A stretch of 44,993 bases of DNA from Phycisphaerae bacterium (GTDB lineage: Bacteria; Planctomycetota; Phycisphaerae; Phycisphaerales; SM1A02). The stretch is from the NCBI GenBank assembly GCA_016873315.1, contig VGXL01000008.1:1-44993 (forward strand). Reading direction: 5' to 3'. Under the pieces are notes generated by a model that saw only the letters and a list, made by a program, of their open reading frames with translations, was not told the origin of the DNA and did no database searches. Positions 25,751 through 34,321 of this stretch are shown in pieces; position 1 is the stretch's first letter, and every line of letters starts with the position of its first letter. The position numbers and the translations under genes were made by a program.

Positions 25751-26901
25751 GCCAGCTCGGCGGCACGACCGCCCAGCGCATCAGCGTGCTCCTCATCGAT
25801 GACCAAGCGATCATCGGCGAGGCGATGCGTCGCATCTGCGCGACGCAGCCAGACATCACCTACCACTTCGTGAGCGATCCACGGAAGGCGATCGAGGAAG
25901 CGCTGCGCGTGCAGCCCACCGTGATCCTGCAGGACTTGGTCATGCCTGGTGTGGACGGACTCGACCTCGTGCGCGAATTCCGAGCGGAGCCTGGTACCGC
26001 CGAGATCCCGCTCGTCGTGCTGAGCTCCAAGGAAGAAGGCACGACCAAGGCCGAGGCGTTCGCGCGCGGCGCCAACGACTACATGGTCAAACTGCCGGAT
26101 CCGCTCGAGATCATCGCGCGAATCCGCTACCACTCGAAGGGCTACATCGCGGCTCTCGAACGCAACGCGGCCTACGAAGCGCTGCGATCTGAGCTGCACC
26201 AGGCCGCCGAGTATGTGCGCAGCCTGCTTCCCGAACCCATCGACGAGCCACGCCTGCGCACGGCCTGGGAGTTCACACCGTCGGCATCGCTCGGCGGTGA
26301 CTGCTTCGGCTATCGCATGCTCGACAGCGAGCGGTTCGCATTCTGGCTCATCGATGTCTGCGGGCACGGGGTCGGGCCGTCACTGCTCTCCGTGAGCGTG
26401 CGCAACATGCTGCAGGGTCTGACCGGTTCGCTCGATCTGGGGGAACCCGGTCTCGTGATGGCGGCGCTCAACGCGGCCTTCCAGATGTCGCGGCACAACA
26501 ACTTGTACTTCACGGGCTGGTACGGAGTGCTCGACCTGCGCACGCGCTCGTTGCGATGGTCGGGCGGTGGGCATCCGCCGGTCATGGCGATCGGCTCGTC
26601 AGGCGTGCGCGAACTCGAGTCGCAGAACCCGATCGTCGGCATGATCGACGGGCTTCCCTACGAGGAGACGCAGGTGCACCTGGATCGCGGCGACAGGCTT
26701 TACCTGTACAGCGATGGACTCGTCGAGATCCTGCTTCCCAACGGATCGGTCTGGAGCCACTCGCAGTTCCGCGAATTCCTGACGCGCGATGCGCTCCACG
26801 CTCCGCGGCCGCTCGCGCGCATGCTCGAGCACACTTCGCAATTGCAGGGATCGCCGCAGTACGCCGACGATGTGAGCGCAGTCGAGATCGAGGTCCGCTG
26901 A
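25747..26901 (+). CDS. Wsp output regulator: WspR-like receiver fused to PPM/SpoIIE-type phosphatase
   Basis: 384 residues. The receiver (about 12-135) strongly resembles WspR: DDQAIIGEAMRR, VILQDLVMPGVDGL (phosphoacceptor Asp63), then LSSKEE and RGANDYMVKLPD..EIIARIRYHS. After a short helix (about 134-160), where WspR has its GGDEF domain, there is instead a PPM (PP2C/SpoIIE/RsbU) serine phosphatase (about 170-384). Metal ligands are present: Asp185 in GGDCFG, Asp203 in DVCGHG, Asp323 in YSDGLVE and Asp374/375 in ADDV. No GGDEF motif occurs. The phosphorylated regulator would be expected to dephosphorylate a protein, probably a STAS-domain anti-anti-sigma factor (family knowledge; target not in the window). 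Confidence 0.93.
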   Translation: MSQLGGTTAQRISVLLIDDQAIIGEAMRRICATQPDITYHFVSDPRKAIEEALRVQPTVILQDLVMPGVDGLDLVREFRAEPGTAEIPLVVLSSKEEGTTKAEAFARGANDYMVKLPDPLEIIARIRYHSKGYIAALERNAAYEALRSELHQAAEYVRSLLPEPIDEPRLRTAWEFTPSASLGGDCFGYRMLDSERFAFWLIDVCGHGVGPSLLSVSVRNMLQGLTGSLDLGEPGLVMAALNAAFQMSRHNNLYFTGWYGVLDLRTRSLRWSGGGHPPVMAIGSSGVRELESQNPIVGMIDGLPYEETQVHLDRGDRLYLYSDGLVEILLPNGSVWSHSQFREFLTRDALHAPRPLARMLEHTSQLQGSPQYADDVSAVEIEVR

Positions 26902-26904
26902 ACC

Positions 26905-27918
26905 ATGGCGACCGGGGAGCAATGGTCGCTCTTCGGGGGTTCGGACGAAGAGCCGGCCGTCGACGGCGCGGTGGCGCCGTGCGCGCACGATGCCGCGATG
27001 GCGTCGCTCGCCGATGCGTTGCCGACCTCGATCAGGCTCGGCACGAGTTCATGGAGCTTCCCCGGCTGGAAGGGCTTGGTCTACGCGGGTCGCCACACCG
27101 AGTCCGCACTCGCACGCGATGGACTGCGCGCGTATGCGCAGCACCCGCTGCTGCGCACCGTTGGCGTGGACAAGACCTACTACCGGCCAGCGCCAACTGA
27201 GGAGTTCATGCGACTGGCCGAGCAGGTCCCGCGCGACTTTCGATTCCTCGTCAAGGCGCACGAATCGCTCATGCAACCATCGCAACCGCTCGATGGATGG
27301 CGCCCTGCTCCGGGAGCGCCGCACCGACCGTCGCGCTGGCTTGACGCGGCCTTCGCCGCCGATGAGATCGTGGCACCCTGCGTGGGCGGACTGGCCGAAC
27401 GGTGCGGACCGATCCTGTTTCAGTTCTCGCACCTTGGTGTTCGCACTGATCACGAGGCGGATCACATCATCAACGAAGTCGGCGAGTTCATCACGCGCTT
27501 GCCGCCGGGTCCGCTCTATGCGATCGAGTGGCGCGATCGTCGCATGCTGCGGCCAAAGTACCTGGCGATGTTGCGATCGAGCGGTGCAAGCCACTGCTAC
27601 TCCGTGCATCCATCGATGCCCGGACCACTCGCGCAAGCTGAAGTGGTTCCCGTCGACGCCAATCGCGTTCTCTGCTGCCGATGGATGCTCCACAGCGGGC
27701 TCGGGTACGAGGAAGCCCAGGAGCGCTACGCCCCCTTCGACCGCATCGTCGATCCGGATCCGACGGGGCTCGTGGCGTGGGTCCGGCTGAACCGTCACGC
27801 CACCTCCGCGGGGCTTGCTGGCTTCGTCATCGTGAACAACAAGGCAGAGGGGAGTTCGCCTCGATCCGTCGAGCGCCTTGCACGAGCCTTGCAGGATGCT
27901 GGTATGACGCGCACATGA
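26905..27918 (+). CDS. DUF72 (YecE-like) family protein
   Basis: 337 residues with the DUF72 TIM-barrel-like fold: IRLGTSSWSFPGWKG near residue 42, the Tyr-rich TYYRPAPTEEF, FLVKAHESL, YAIEWRD and the C-terminal VNNKAEGSSPRSV. The first 40 residues are a family-unlike extension. The biochemical function of DUF72 is not established. It starts 3 bases after the phosphatase regulator gene and overlaps the metallophosphoesterase gene by ATGA, so it is co-transcribed with the Wsp-type genes; whether it serves that pathway is unknown. Confidence 0.85.
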   Translation: MATGEQWSLFGGSDEEPAVDGAVAPCAHDAAMASLADALPTSIRLGTSSWSFPGWKGLVYAGRHTESALARDGLRAYAQHPLLRTVGVDKTYYRPAPTEEFMRLAEQVPRDFRFLVKAHESLMQPSQPLDGWRPAPGAPHRPSRWLDAAFAADEIVAPCVGGLAERCGPILFQFSHLGVRTDHEADHIINEVGEFITRLPPGPLYAIEWRDRRMLRPKYLAMLRSSGASHCYSVHPSMPGPLAQAEVVPVDANRVLCCRWMLHSGLGYEEAQERYAPFDRIVDPDPTGLVAWVRLNRHATSAGLAGFVIVNNKAEGSSPRSVERLARALQDAGMTRT

Positions 27919-28880
27919 GCACATCGATCGACCGTCGTGGTGCCCTGGCCGCAACTGCCGGACTTGTGCTGGCACCACTCGTGGGACGCTCGCGAGCGCA
28001 GACCGAGGCTGCAACGATCCACGATGCGGCGGCCGCGAAGCCCTTTCGACTGATTCACATGACCGACATCCATGTGCAGCCCGAGCGTCATGCGGAGCGC
28101 GGGGCCGCGATGGCCTGGGCGCGCGCGCAGGAACTCAAGCCCGATCTGGTGATCACAGGCGGGGACTCCGTGATGGATGTCTTCGATGCCAAGCGCGATC
28201 GGGCCACGCTCCTGCGTGGTTGTTTCGAGCGCATGATGAAGGATGTCTCCGTTCCAGTGCTTCACACGCTCGGCAATCACGACATCCTTGGTTGGAACCG
28301 CTCGCGGACCGATGTTCCGACGGATGCGGCCGATTGGGGCAAGGCGTGGGCGTGTGAGTTGTTCGCGCAGCAACGCACTTGGTTCTCGAGCGACCGCGGC
28401 GGATGGAAGTTCATCATGCTCGACAGCGTGCAACCAAATGGCAACGGGTACCAAGGATTCCTCGATCCCGAGCAACGCGCGTGGTTCGAGACCGAACTCA
28501 AGTCGACCCCCGACGGCATGCCCGTCTGCGTCGTGAGCCACATCCCGATCCTTGCCATCACGGCGATCACCTACGGCAAGCCGCCCGCGCGTGGTGCCGA
28601 CACGATCGTCGCGGGCGCCGAGATGCATACGGACTGCGCACAACTGCACGAGGTCATGCGTGCGAGCGGCAAGGTCCGACTTTGCCTGAGCGGGCATGTC
28701 CACTTGCGCGACCGATGCGAAACCGACGGCATCACCTACATCAACGATGGTGCGGTGTGCGGTTCGTGGTGGAAGGGCGCGCTCGAAGGGATTCCTGAAG
28801 GATTCGGCGTGCTCGACCTGAAGCCCGACGGCTCGTTCGAGCATCGCTACGAGACCTACGGCTGGACGGCGCAGGGCTGA
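27915..28880 (+). CDS. Exported calcineurin-like metallophosphoesterase
   Basis: 321 residues. The N-terminus (DRRGALAATAGLVLAPLVG...RAQ) looks like a Tat or Sec signal. All metal-binding blocks of the calcineurin-like family are in order: MTDIHV, TGGDSV, LGNHD, VVSHIP and SGHVHLRD. It hydrolyses phosphomonoesters or diesters outside the cytoplasm; the substrate is unknown. The ATG overlaps the DUF72 stop. The 3' end is embedded in a cluster of short direct repeats, so the last codons and stop are copied just downstream. Confidence 0.9.
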   Translation: MSTSIDRRGALAATAGLVLAPLVGRSRAQTEAATIHDAAAAKPFRLIHMTDIHVQPERHAERGAAMAWARAQELKPDLVITGGDSVMDVFDAKRDRATLLRGCFERMMKDVSVPVLHTLGNHDILGWNRSRTDVPTDAADWGKAWACELFAQQRTWFSSDRGGWKFIMLDSVQPNGNGYQGFLDPEQRAWFETELKSTPDGMPVCVVSHIPILAITAITYGKPPARGADTIVAGAEMHTDCAQLHEVMRASGKVRLCLSGHVHLRDRCETDGITYINDGAVCGSWWKGALEGIPEGFGVLDLKPDGSFEHRYETYGWTAQG

Positions 28881-28939
28881 ACGCGCGGTCCTGAACGCGG
28901 GCCTGAACGCGGGCCAGGAGCGCAGGGCTGAACGCGCGG
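28869..28939 (+). repeat. Short direct repeats spanning a stop codon
   Basis: A 20-base sequence containing the stop of the metallophosphoesterase gene (28869-28888) recurs exactly at 28920-28939. Between them a 12-base unit, cctgaacgcggg, occurs twice in tandem (28890-28901, 28902-28913). The whole block is built from the theme ctgaacgcg. It looks like local slippage or duplication. Confidence 0.75.
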
Positions 28940-28946
28940 GCCCGCG
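28935..28946. terminator. GC palindrome between convergent genes
   Basis: The perfect 12-base palindrome cgcgggcccgcg is followed on plus by tctt. It sits between the stops of the metallophosphoesterase gene (plus) and the potassium channel gene (minus). It is a plausible weak terminator. Confidence 0.35.
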
Positions 28947-28948
28947 TC

Positions 28949-29683
28949 TTAGCGATCGTGGTGCTTGGGAACGAAGGTCTGGGCAACCACGCCGAGCACC
29001 GTCGCGAGGTAGCCGATGCCCGAGATCATGAGCACGGCGCCAGCAACGCGCCCCTCGATCGTGACGGGGAATCGGTCGCCGTACCCGACCGTGGTCACGG
29101 TGGTCATGGCCCACCAGAGCACATCGCCCGCGGTCCGGATGTTCCCATCCGGCGCGGAGTGTTCGAAGTGCAGCACCACGATGCAGATCACGATGAAGAG
29201 CGTTTGGATGAGGAACGTCGCGCAGGCCATCGTGATGCTGCGCCGCTCGACCTTGGCTGACTCCCACAGGACGCGCGCCGCACGCAGCAGCATCAGGAAG
29301 CGGAGCAGCCGCGCTAGGCGAAGCCATCGCGTTTCAAGCACGAATGGGAAACTGCTGAGGAGATCAATGATCCCCCACCCACACAGGTACTTGAGCTTCG
29401 AGGGAGCCTTCCAGAGGTGCCGCAGGAAGTCGTAGAAGAAGAAGAGGCAGAGCACGAAGTCCACGACCGTGAGCACGCCGATGACATCCGGTTCGCTCGG
29501 CGACACGAAGAGCCCAACGGACACAAGGATCGCCAGCATCGCCAGCGCTGCCATGTAAATGTGGTAGACCGAATCCTGCCGCTCGGCCGTGGCCTGTTCA
29601 TCGGGCGTGGTCACCTTCGTCGGCACGGGCTCGATAGCGCGCGCCGTGCGACGCGACCTGATCGGTGGACTGATTCTGGCCAT
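28949..29683 (-). CDS. Voltage-sensor-type potassium channel subunit
   Basis: 244 residues with six hydrophobic segments. The S4-like helix carries spaced arginines (RWLRLARLLRFLMLLRAARVL region, about residue 118-138), and the pore loop has the potassium selectivity filter TVTTVGYGD. The overall layout is S1-S4 sensor plus S5-P-S6, as in small bacterial Kv channels; there is no cytoplasmic RCK or cyclic-nucleotide domain. It would pass K+ across the inner membrane. The ATG at 29683 is chosen; an ATG at 29734 would add 17 residues. It diverges from the thioesterase gene. Confidence 0.88.
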   Translation of the reverse strand: MARISPPIRSRRTARAIEPVPTKVTTPDEQATAERQDSVYHIYMAALAMLAILVSVGLFVSPSEPDVIGVLTVVDFVLCLFFFYDFLRHLWKAPSKLKYLCGWGIIDLLSSFPFVLETRWLRLARLLRFLMLLRAARVLWESAKVERRSITMACATFLIQTLFIVICIVVLHFEHSAPDGNIRTAGDVLWWAMTTVTTVGYGDRFPVTIEGRVAGAVLMISGIGYLATVLGVVAQTFVPKHHDR

Positions 29684-29765
29684 GCCTGAAAGGTAGCGAC
29701 CAATGAGCACAGCGGGGTCAGGGGCGGCTCGCATGGTGGTCGTGCCCAGCCCCTAGGATGCCTTC

Positions 29766-30158
29766 GTGCAACACGCGTTCCGACACATCGTCTCGCTCGC
29801 CGACACCGACGCCGCCGGCGTGGTGTTCACGGCGCGGGCGATCGAGATCGCTCATCGCGGCTTCGAGCACTGGCTCGCGGCGCATGGTGCGCCCATCGGT
29901 GACATGCTTGCCGGGCGGCTCCCCGCCATGCCCATCGTGCGGGTCGAGGCCGATCTTCACACCCCACTGCGCGTCGGTGATGCGGTCGAGGTGCACTCTT
30001 CCATGACGGCGTGCACCGATCGCTCGGTGACGATGCTCCACGAAGTCATGCTCGGCTCACGCTGTGCGGCCCGCATCACACTCGTGCACGCGTGTGTGGG
30101 CCGCGACGGAACTTCAGTCGCCGTGCCCGACGCCATCCGCCGACTCGCCGCTCGCTGA
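29766..30158 (+). CDS. Hotdog-fold acyl-CoA thioesterase, candidate DHNA-CoA thioesterase
   Basis: 130 residues, 4-hydroxybenzoyl-CoA-thioesterase type: SLADTDAAGVVFTARAIEIAH holds the catalytic Asp and the Gly-Val-Val-Phe turn of the family. It lies next to the menaquinone operon, which has every other step, so it probably releases 1,4-dihydroxy-2-naphthoate from its CoA ester before MenA (inference from context). The start is GTG 29766, with TAGGA about 9 bases upstream; no ATG is in frame. It is on the opposite strand to menE, and the two coding regions overlap tail to tail by 45 bases. Confidence 0.8.
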   Translation: MQHAFRHIVSLADTDAAGVVFTARAIEIAHRGFEHWLAAHGAPIGDMLAGRLPAMPIVRVEADLHTPLRVGDAVEVHSSMTACTDRSVTMLHEVMLGSRCAARITLVHACVGRDGTSVAVPDAIRRLAAR

Positions 30159-31508
30159 ACGCTCTGGCGCGGGCTTGCACCACACCACGCGCGCGGCCGG
30201 CAACGCCGCATGACATTGCGCGAGTGATGCCTTGTGCGGAAGGTCCGTGGGCCACTCGACGATGGAGTCCGGCAAGGCGTGGCGCGGCAGCCGTTCTGCA
30301 AGGGTCGCGATGAGCGCATCCCAGTCCACCGCGCTGCCGTCGGTCCGGACAAACGCGGCCGGGCGCATGCCCCAGTGATCGTTGGGCACACCGATCACGC
30401 GTGCACCCAGCAGCGCGCCGTGATGCAAGAGCTGCGTCTCGAGCTCGACCGGATCGATGTTCTCGCCGCCGGAGATGAACACTCGGTCGCTGCGACCGGT
30501 GACGATCACTGCGCCCTGCTCGAATCGGCCCTGATCACTCGTGCGGAGCCAACCGCCCGCCTCGACGATCGGTTCGATCGTGCCATCCCGCCACGCGCCG
30601 AGCGCCATCGTCGGCGATCGCACGAACAGGTCCGCGCCAAGGCGCTTGGCCACGACGCCATCGAGCCAGCGACCTGACCAACCGTCGGTCGAATCCGGAG
30701 TCGGTCGACCAGCCGCGATCATGGCACCCGTCTCGGTCATGCCGTAGGTCATGACGAGCGGCCAGCCGTTGGCAAGGGCTTGGTTGCGCCAATCGATTGG
30801 GCAGGACGCGCCACCCACGACGAGCGCCTTCATCGCGCGAATCCGCTCATGCAGTGAAGGATCCTGACGAGCCGCATGCAAGAGCCCCGCGAGTTGCGTG
30901 GGCACGATCGAAGCGTGCGTCACCGACGGCGCGCTGAGCAGGAAGGCGTGCAAGGGCACCGATGCATCACCGCGCGTCATGGCCACACGCGCGCCAACGA
31001 GCGCGGCACGCATGAGGATGCCCAGTCCGCCGACATGGTGCCAAGGAATCGTGAGCGCCCAGCAATCATCGGCCGCAAACGAGCACGCCTTCGACGCGCG
31101 CACCGCTGCTTCAACGAGCGTGGCCGCCGAGTGCACGATCAACCTGGATTCGCCGCTCGAACCGCTCGTCGGCACGATGGCTGTGGGGCGCGCCGGATCA
31201 GGGTCAGTGCCGGGCACCGTGCAACTGGGCGCACTCGGCGCGGGCAGACTCACAGCACCCGCTTGCGCGCAGACTGCCGTGCGTCGCGCTTCGGGATCTC
31301 GTGGATTCAGGAGTACCGCGCACGCGCCGCGGCGCACGACCGCGAAGAGCGCGCTGATCGACTCTGCGTCGAGCGATGCTCGCACGCCCACGCGCACGCC
31401 CGCGCCGATGCCCTCGGCCCAAAGCGAATGTTCGTACGCGGCGCGGACACCCTGCCAATGCGGGTCGACGATGCCCCCGGGGCCCATCTGAAACACCATC
31501 ACATCCAT
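30114..31508 (-). CDS. menE: o-Succinylbenzoate--CoA ligase
   Basis: 464 residues of the acyl-adenylating ANL superfamily: P-loop TSGSSGESRLIVHS, TYGMTETG, and the hinge TGRSDRVFISGGENIDPVELE with the C-terminal Lys region HKASL. It activates o-succinylbenzoate with ATP and CoA, the step before MenB. The identity as MenE rests on both the motifs and the surrounding men genes. The start could be ATG 31508 or ATG 31499; the latter makes a TGATG junction with the menC stop, as at the menA/menC junction. It is the last gene of the operon, overlapping the thioesterase gene on plus by 45 bases. Confidence 0.9.
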   Translation of the reverse strand: MDVMVFQMGPGGIVDPHWQGVRAAYEHSLWAEGIGAGVRVGVRASLDAESISALFAVVRRGACAVLLNPRDPEARRTAVCAQAGAVSLPAPSAPSCTVPGTDPDPARPTAIVPTSGSSGESRLIVHSAATLVEAAVRASKACSFAADDCWALTIPWHHVGGLGILMRAALVGARVAMTRGDASVPLHAFLLSAPSVTHASIVPTQLAGLLHAARQDPSLHERIRAMKALVVGGASCPIDWRNQALANGWPLVMTYGMTETGAMIAAGRPTPDSTDGWSGRWLDGVVAKRLGADLFVRSPTMALGAWRDGTIEPIVEAGGWLRTSDQGRFEQGAVIVTGRSDRVFISGGENIDPVELETQLLHHGALLGARVIGVPNDHWGMRPAAFVRTDGSAVDWDALIATLAERLPRHALPDSIVEWPTDLPHKASLAQCHAALPAARVVWCKPAPERSASGESADGVGHGD

Positions 31509-31816
31509 GGAACGACTGCCTCCTTGAGCGGCTGGTACTCGAGTTTGGGGAGAGGGAGCGCAGGAGCGATCTCCATCCGGCCGTCCCGCACGACCGCTTG
31601 CTCCACGACATCGAATTCGAACAGTCCAGCCGACGCCAGACCATGGTCACGACCACCCGTCGCGGTGACCGCTGCGAGCCGCGCAAGGAGCGCGAGCGTG
31701 AAAGACGATTCGAGGCAGCTCGAGAGCACCGTGTCCATGCCATGGATCCGGCCGCGCGTCACCGCGTGTTCGATCTCCTCGAGTGCGCCGAGCAAGCTCG
31801 GCTTGATGACCTGCAC
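31499..31816 (-). pseudogene. menC: menC 3' fragment, displaced frame
   Basis: An open frame encoding the natural C-terminus of o-succinylbenzoate synthase. It begins within the second-transcribed copy of the 50-base duplication (QVIKPSLLGALEEIEHAV...) and ends EAVVPWM just inside the menE start. It continues the upstream menC fragment exactly if one repeat copy is removed, giving a 338-residue protein, the normal MenC length. As written it lacks the barrel's first two thirds and cannot act alone. Translation from the GTG at 31816 is possible but unproven. Confidence 0.75.
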
Positions 31817-32565
31817 CTCGACGCCCGGGGCACCGCGCCGAGCAAGCTCGGCTTGATGACCTGCACCTCGACGCCCGGGGCACCCACGAGCGATTCGCGA
31901 TGCTCTGGCTCGTACAGCGATTCGTCGATGGCCATCGGAATGCCCGTCCGACGGCTGAGTTCCGGAAGCTCAAGCGGATCGCGCAGTGGTTCTTCCATGT
32001 ACTCGATGCGCCCGGCATCGAGCCGCTTCATCATGCGTGCCGCCGAGGTGAGCGTGAGCCGACGATTGCCATCCAAGCGCAGGCGGACTGATGGATCGAG
32101 CCCGTCGAGCATCGCGCGGATCAACGCCGCATCGTCGGCGACCTTGCCCAGCCCGACCTTGACCTTCACGGTTCGGAATCCTGTGAAGTCACCGCGCTCG
32201 ATCGCGACGCTCGCGGCGGCCGCATCGCCGGAAAACACTGCGTTCACGCCGACGCCGCTGTGTTCGCTGCGAGCGAATCCGAAACGGCGATCATGCGTCA
32301 TCGTCGCCTGCGCACAAGAGAGTCCAAATGCGGCGCTCGGCGACATCGGCATCGAGCCGCTGCATGCGGCTTCCTGCACGCCTTCAAGAGCATCCTGCAG
32401 GGTCTCGCGATGCAACCCAGCTAGTGGCGCGATCTCGCCGTAGCCGATCTGACCACCTTCTTCCACGCGAAGGATCGCGCCGCGCCGAACCTGAACCATC
32501 TCCTTGCCCGCCGGAAACGGCGTGCGAAGCGGAAGTTCGTACCAACCAACGCTGTAGGACTTCAT
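31759..32565 (-). pseudogene. menC: o-Succinylbenzoate synthase 5' part, frameshifted by tandem duplication
   Basis: Enolase-superfamily MenC, which dehydrates SHCHC to o-succinylbenzoate. The 268-residue frame keeps every catalytic residue: KxK in TVKVKVG, the metal ligands in RLDGN, YMEEP and IDES, and the second Lys in VIKPS (about residue 238). Directly after that it runs into the second copy of a 50-base repeat and ends in about 25 out-of-frame residues (VPRASRC...), losing roughly 95 C-terminal residues including the last barrel strands. Because the surrounding operon is otherwise intact, either the break is recent or reversible, or it is an assembly error. ATG 32565 overlaps the menA stop as TGATG. 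Confidence 0.85.
31785..31884. repeat. Exact 50-bp tandem duplication inside menC
   Basis: Copies at 31785-31834 and 31835-31884 are identical, each starting gcgccgagcaagctcggctt. Fifty is not a multiple of three, so the second copy shifts the reading frame; removing one copy restores a single 1017-base gene. Confidence 0.95.
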
Positions 32566-33488
32566 CAGGACCGGATCAGGACGACGGCGAAGAGCACCGC
32601 AGTCGCCAGCAGAGCCGATCCCGTAGAGGCTAACACGCCATTCAACGGTCGACCGTCGAGCCCGCGCAACACACGCCAAACTTGCGCGAGAAGGAGCACC
32701 GACGGAACGCATGGCAGATAAGCCATTGGATCCTGCCCTGCGGCGAGCCATGCGAAGCATCCGAGCGCTCCCACGACGCAGGCGGCGAACTCAATTCGCG
32801 CGAAACGCTCGCCCAGACGAACAGCCAGCGTGAGCTTGCGCGCGCGTGCGTCGCCAACTCGATCACGCAAGTTGTTCACCGCCAAGATCGCCGTCGAGAG
32901 CAATCCGCACGCCACACCGGCGATCACCAGTTGCGCATGAAGTTCCGCGCCGAGTGCGAGTCCGGTGGCGACCACGGCCACGATGCCGAAGAAGGCGAGC
33001 ACGAAGAGATCACCCAAGCCGACATAGGCCAGTGGCATCGGTCCGCCGGTGTACGCGAGCGCAAGCGCGGCACTGATCACGCCAAGCACGGCGTAGCCCG
33101 GGCTCACCTCGATCGACAGCCAGGCGGCAGCAAGTCCCGCGACGGCCAGCGCGATGGCCGTCGCGATCCACATCTGCGCTGGGGCGATGATTCCCGCCGC
33201 GACGGCGCGCGTGGGACCGATCCGATCCGGACCGTCGGCGCCCTTGCGAAAGTCATGACATTCGTTGGCGAAGTTGGTGGCCACCTGCACGCTGAGTGCG
33301 CCGATCGCGCACGCCGCGAAGAGCCCCCACTCACGCGCCTGCCATGGTGCGCCTTGCTGCGAGTGGCCAATCGCCGCACCGACCACCACGGGCGCAAGTC
33401 CCGCCGGCAGCGTCTTGGGTCGCATCGCGGCGACCCATGTCATCAGTCCAGCGCGACCCGGCCGTGCGATGTGCGCGGCGTCGCTCAC
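32565..33488 (-). CDS. menA: 1,4-Dihydroxy-2-naphthoate polyprenyltransferase
   Basis: 307 residues, UbiA superfamily with eight or nine helices. The prenyl-diphosphate motif is [18 protein letters not shown], and the second Asp-rich motif is [14 protein letters not shown]. It attaches the isoprenoid tail to DHNA in the membrane, giving demethylmenaquinone. A GTG at 33512 could add eight residues, but GTG 33488 overlaps the menB stop as GTGA, the pattern used elsewhere in this operon, so I prefer it. No menG/ubiE methyltransferase gene is in the window. Confidence 0.92.
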   Translation of the reverse strand: MSDAAHIARPGRAGLMTWVAAMRPKTLPAGLAPVVVGAAIGHSQQGAPWQAREWGLFAACAIGALSVQVATNFANECHDFRKGADGPDRIGPTRAVAAGIIAPAQMWIATAIALAVAGLAAAWLSIEVSPGYAVLGVISAALALAYTGGPMPLAYVGLGDLFVLAFFGIVAVVATGLALGAELHAQLVIAGVACGLLSTAILAVNNLRDRVGDARARKLTLAVRLGERFARIEFAACVVGALGCFAWLAAGQDPMAYLPCVPSVLLLAQVWRVLRGLDGRPLNGVLASTGSALLATAVLFAVVLIRS

Positions 33489-34321
33489 GGGCGGCGCGTG
33501 ATCGTGTCCCACGATGGTGGACGGCGTTCACGCCAGGCGCGCGAACCCTCTTGCGCCTCGTCGGTCATGTAGTAGAGCATCGTGGCGCAGCCGGCCAGTT
33601 CTTGCAGACCAGCCTGTCCGTCGCAATCGGCGTTCATCGCAGCCTTCAGGCAGCGCAGCGCCGTGGGTGAGCACACCAGCATTTCACGGCACCACTGCAA
33701 GGTCTCGCGTTCAAGATCGGCCAGCGGCACCACCGTGTTCACCAGGCCCATGTCGAGCGCCTGCTGCGCGGAGTACTGCCGACAGAGGAACCACATCTCG
33801 CGCGCCTTCTTCTGACCGATGATGCGCGCCATGTACGAACTGCCGTAGCCGCCGTCGAACGAGCCGACCTTCGGTCCGATTTGGCCGAACTTGGCGTTGT
33901 CCGCCGCGATCGTGAGATCGCACATCATGTGGAGCACATGACCGCCACCGATCGCGAACCCAGCGACCATCGCGACGATCGGCTTGGGGCATGTGCGGAT
34001 TTCGCGCTGGAAATCCAGCACATTCAGGCGGTGCACGCCCGACTCATCCACATAGCCCGCTTCGCCGCGCACACTGTGGTCGCCGCCCGCGCAGAACGCA
34101 TCGGGTCCCTCGCCGCACAGGATGACCACGCCGATGGCGGCGTCTTCGCGCGCCAGTTGCAGAGCGCGGCGCATCTCCATCACCGTCTCTGGGCGGAAGG
34201 CGTTGCGCTTGTGCGGACGGTTGATCGTGATCTTGGCGATGCCTTCGGGCAGCGTGTGGTAGCGGATGTCGGTCCACTCGCCGACGGCCGTCCAGGCCTG
34301 TGCAGTACTGGTCGTGGTCAT
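33485..34321 (-). CDS. menB: 1,4-Dihydroxy-2-naphthoyl-CoA synthase
   Basis: 278 residues of the crotonase superfamily. Diagnostic MenB segments are [34 protein letters not shown] (oxyanion hole) and [19 protein letters not shown], the last containing the conserved Asp and Tyr. It closes the second ring of naphthoquinone from o-succinylbenzoyl-CoA. ATG 34321 overlaps the menH stop (ATGA). The N-terminal MHA extension of the open frame is not needed. Confidence 0.95.
   Translation of the reverse strand: MTTTSTAQAWTAVGEWTDIRYHTLPEGIAKITINRPHKRNAFRPETVMEMRRALQLAREDAAIGVVILCGEGPDAFCAGGDHSVRGEAGYVDESGVHRLNVLDFQREIRTCPKPIVAMVAGFAIGGGHVLHMMCDLTIAADNAKFGQIGPKVGSFDGGYGSSYMARIIGQKKAREMWFLCRQYSAQQALDMGLVNTVVPLADLERETLQWCREMLVCSPTALRCLKAAMNADCDGQAGLQELAGCATMLYYMTDEAQEGSRAWRERRPPSWDTITRRP

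Noticed and set aside
25747-26901. GGDEF/GGEEF active-site motif in the output regulator, as expected for WspR
   Set aside because: None present; the GGD in the second half is the metal-binding motif of the PPM phosphatase.
18085-28880. STAS-domain or anti-sigma kinase gene near the Wsp-type operon as a direct target of the phosphatase
   Set aside because: I looked through all frames with recognisable genes in the window and found none; the target must be encoded elsewhere.
31759-31884. Programmed ribosomal frameshift in menC
   Set aside because: No slippery heptamer was seen, and the frame change is fully explained by the 50-base duplication.
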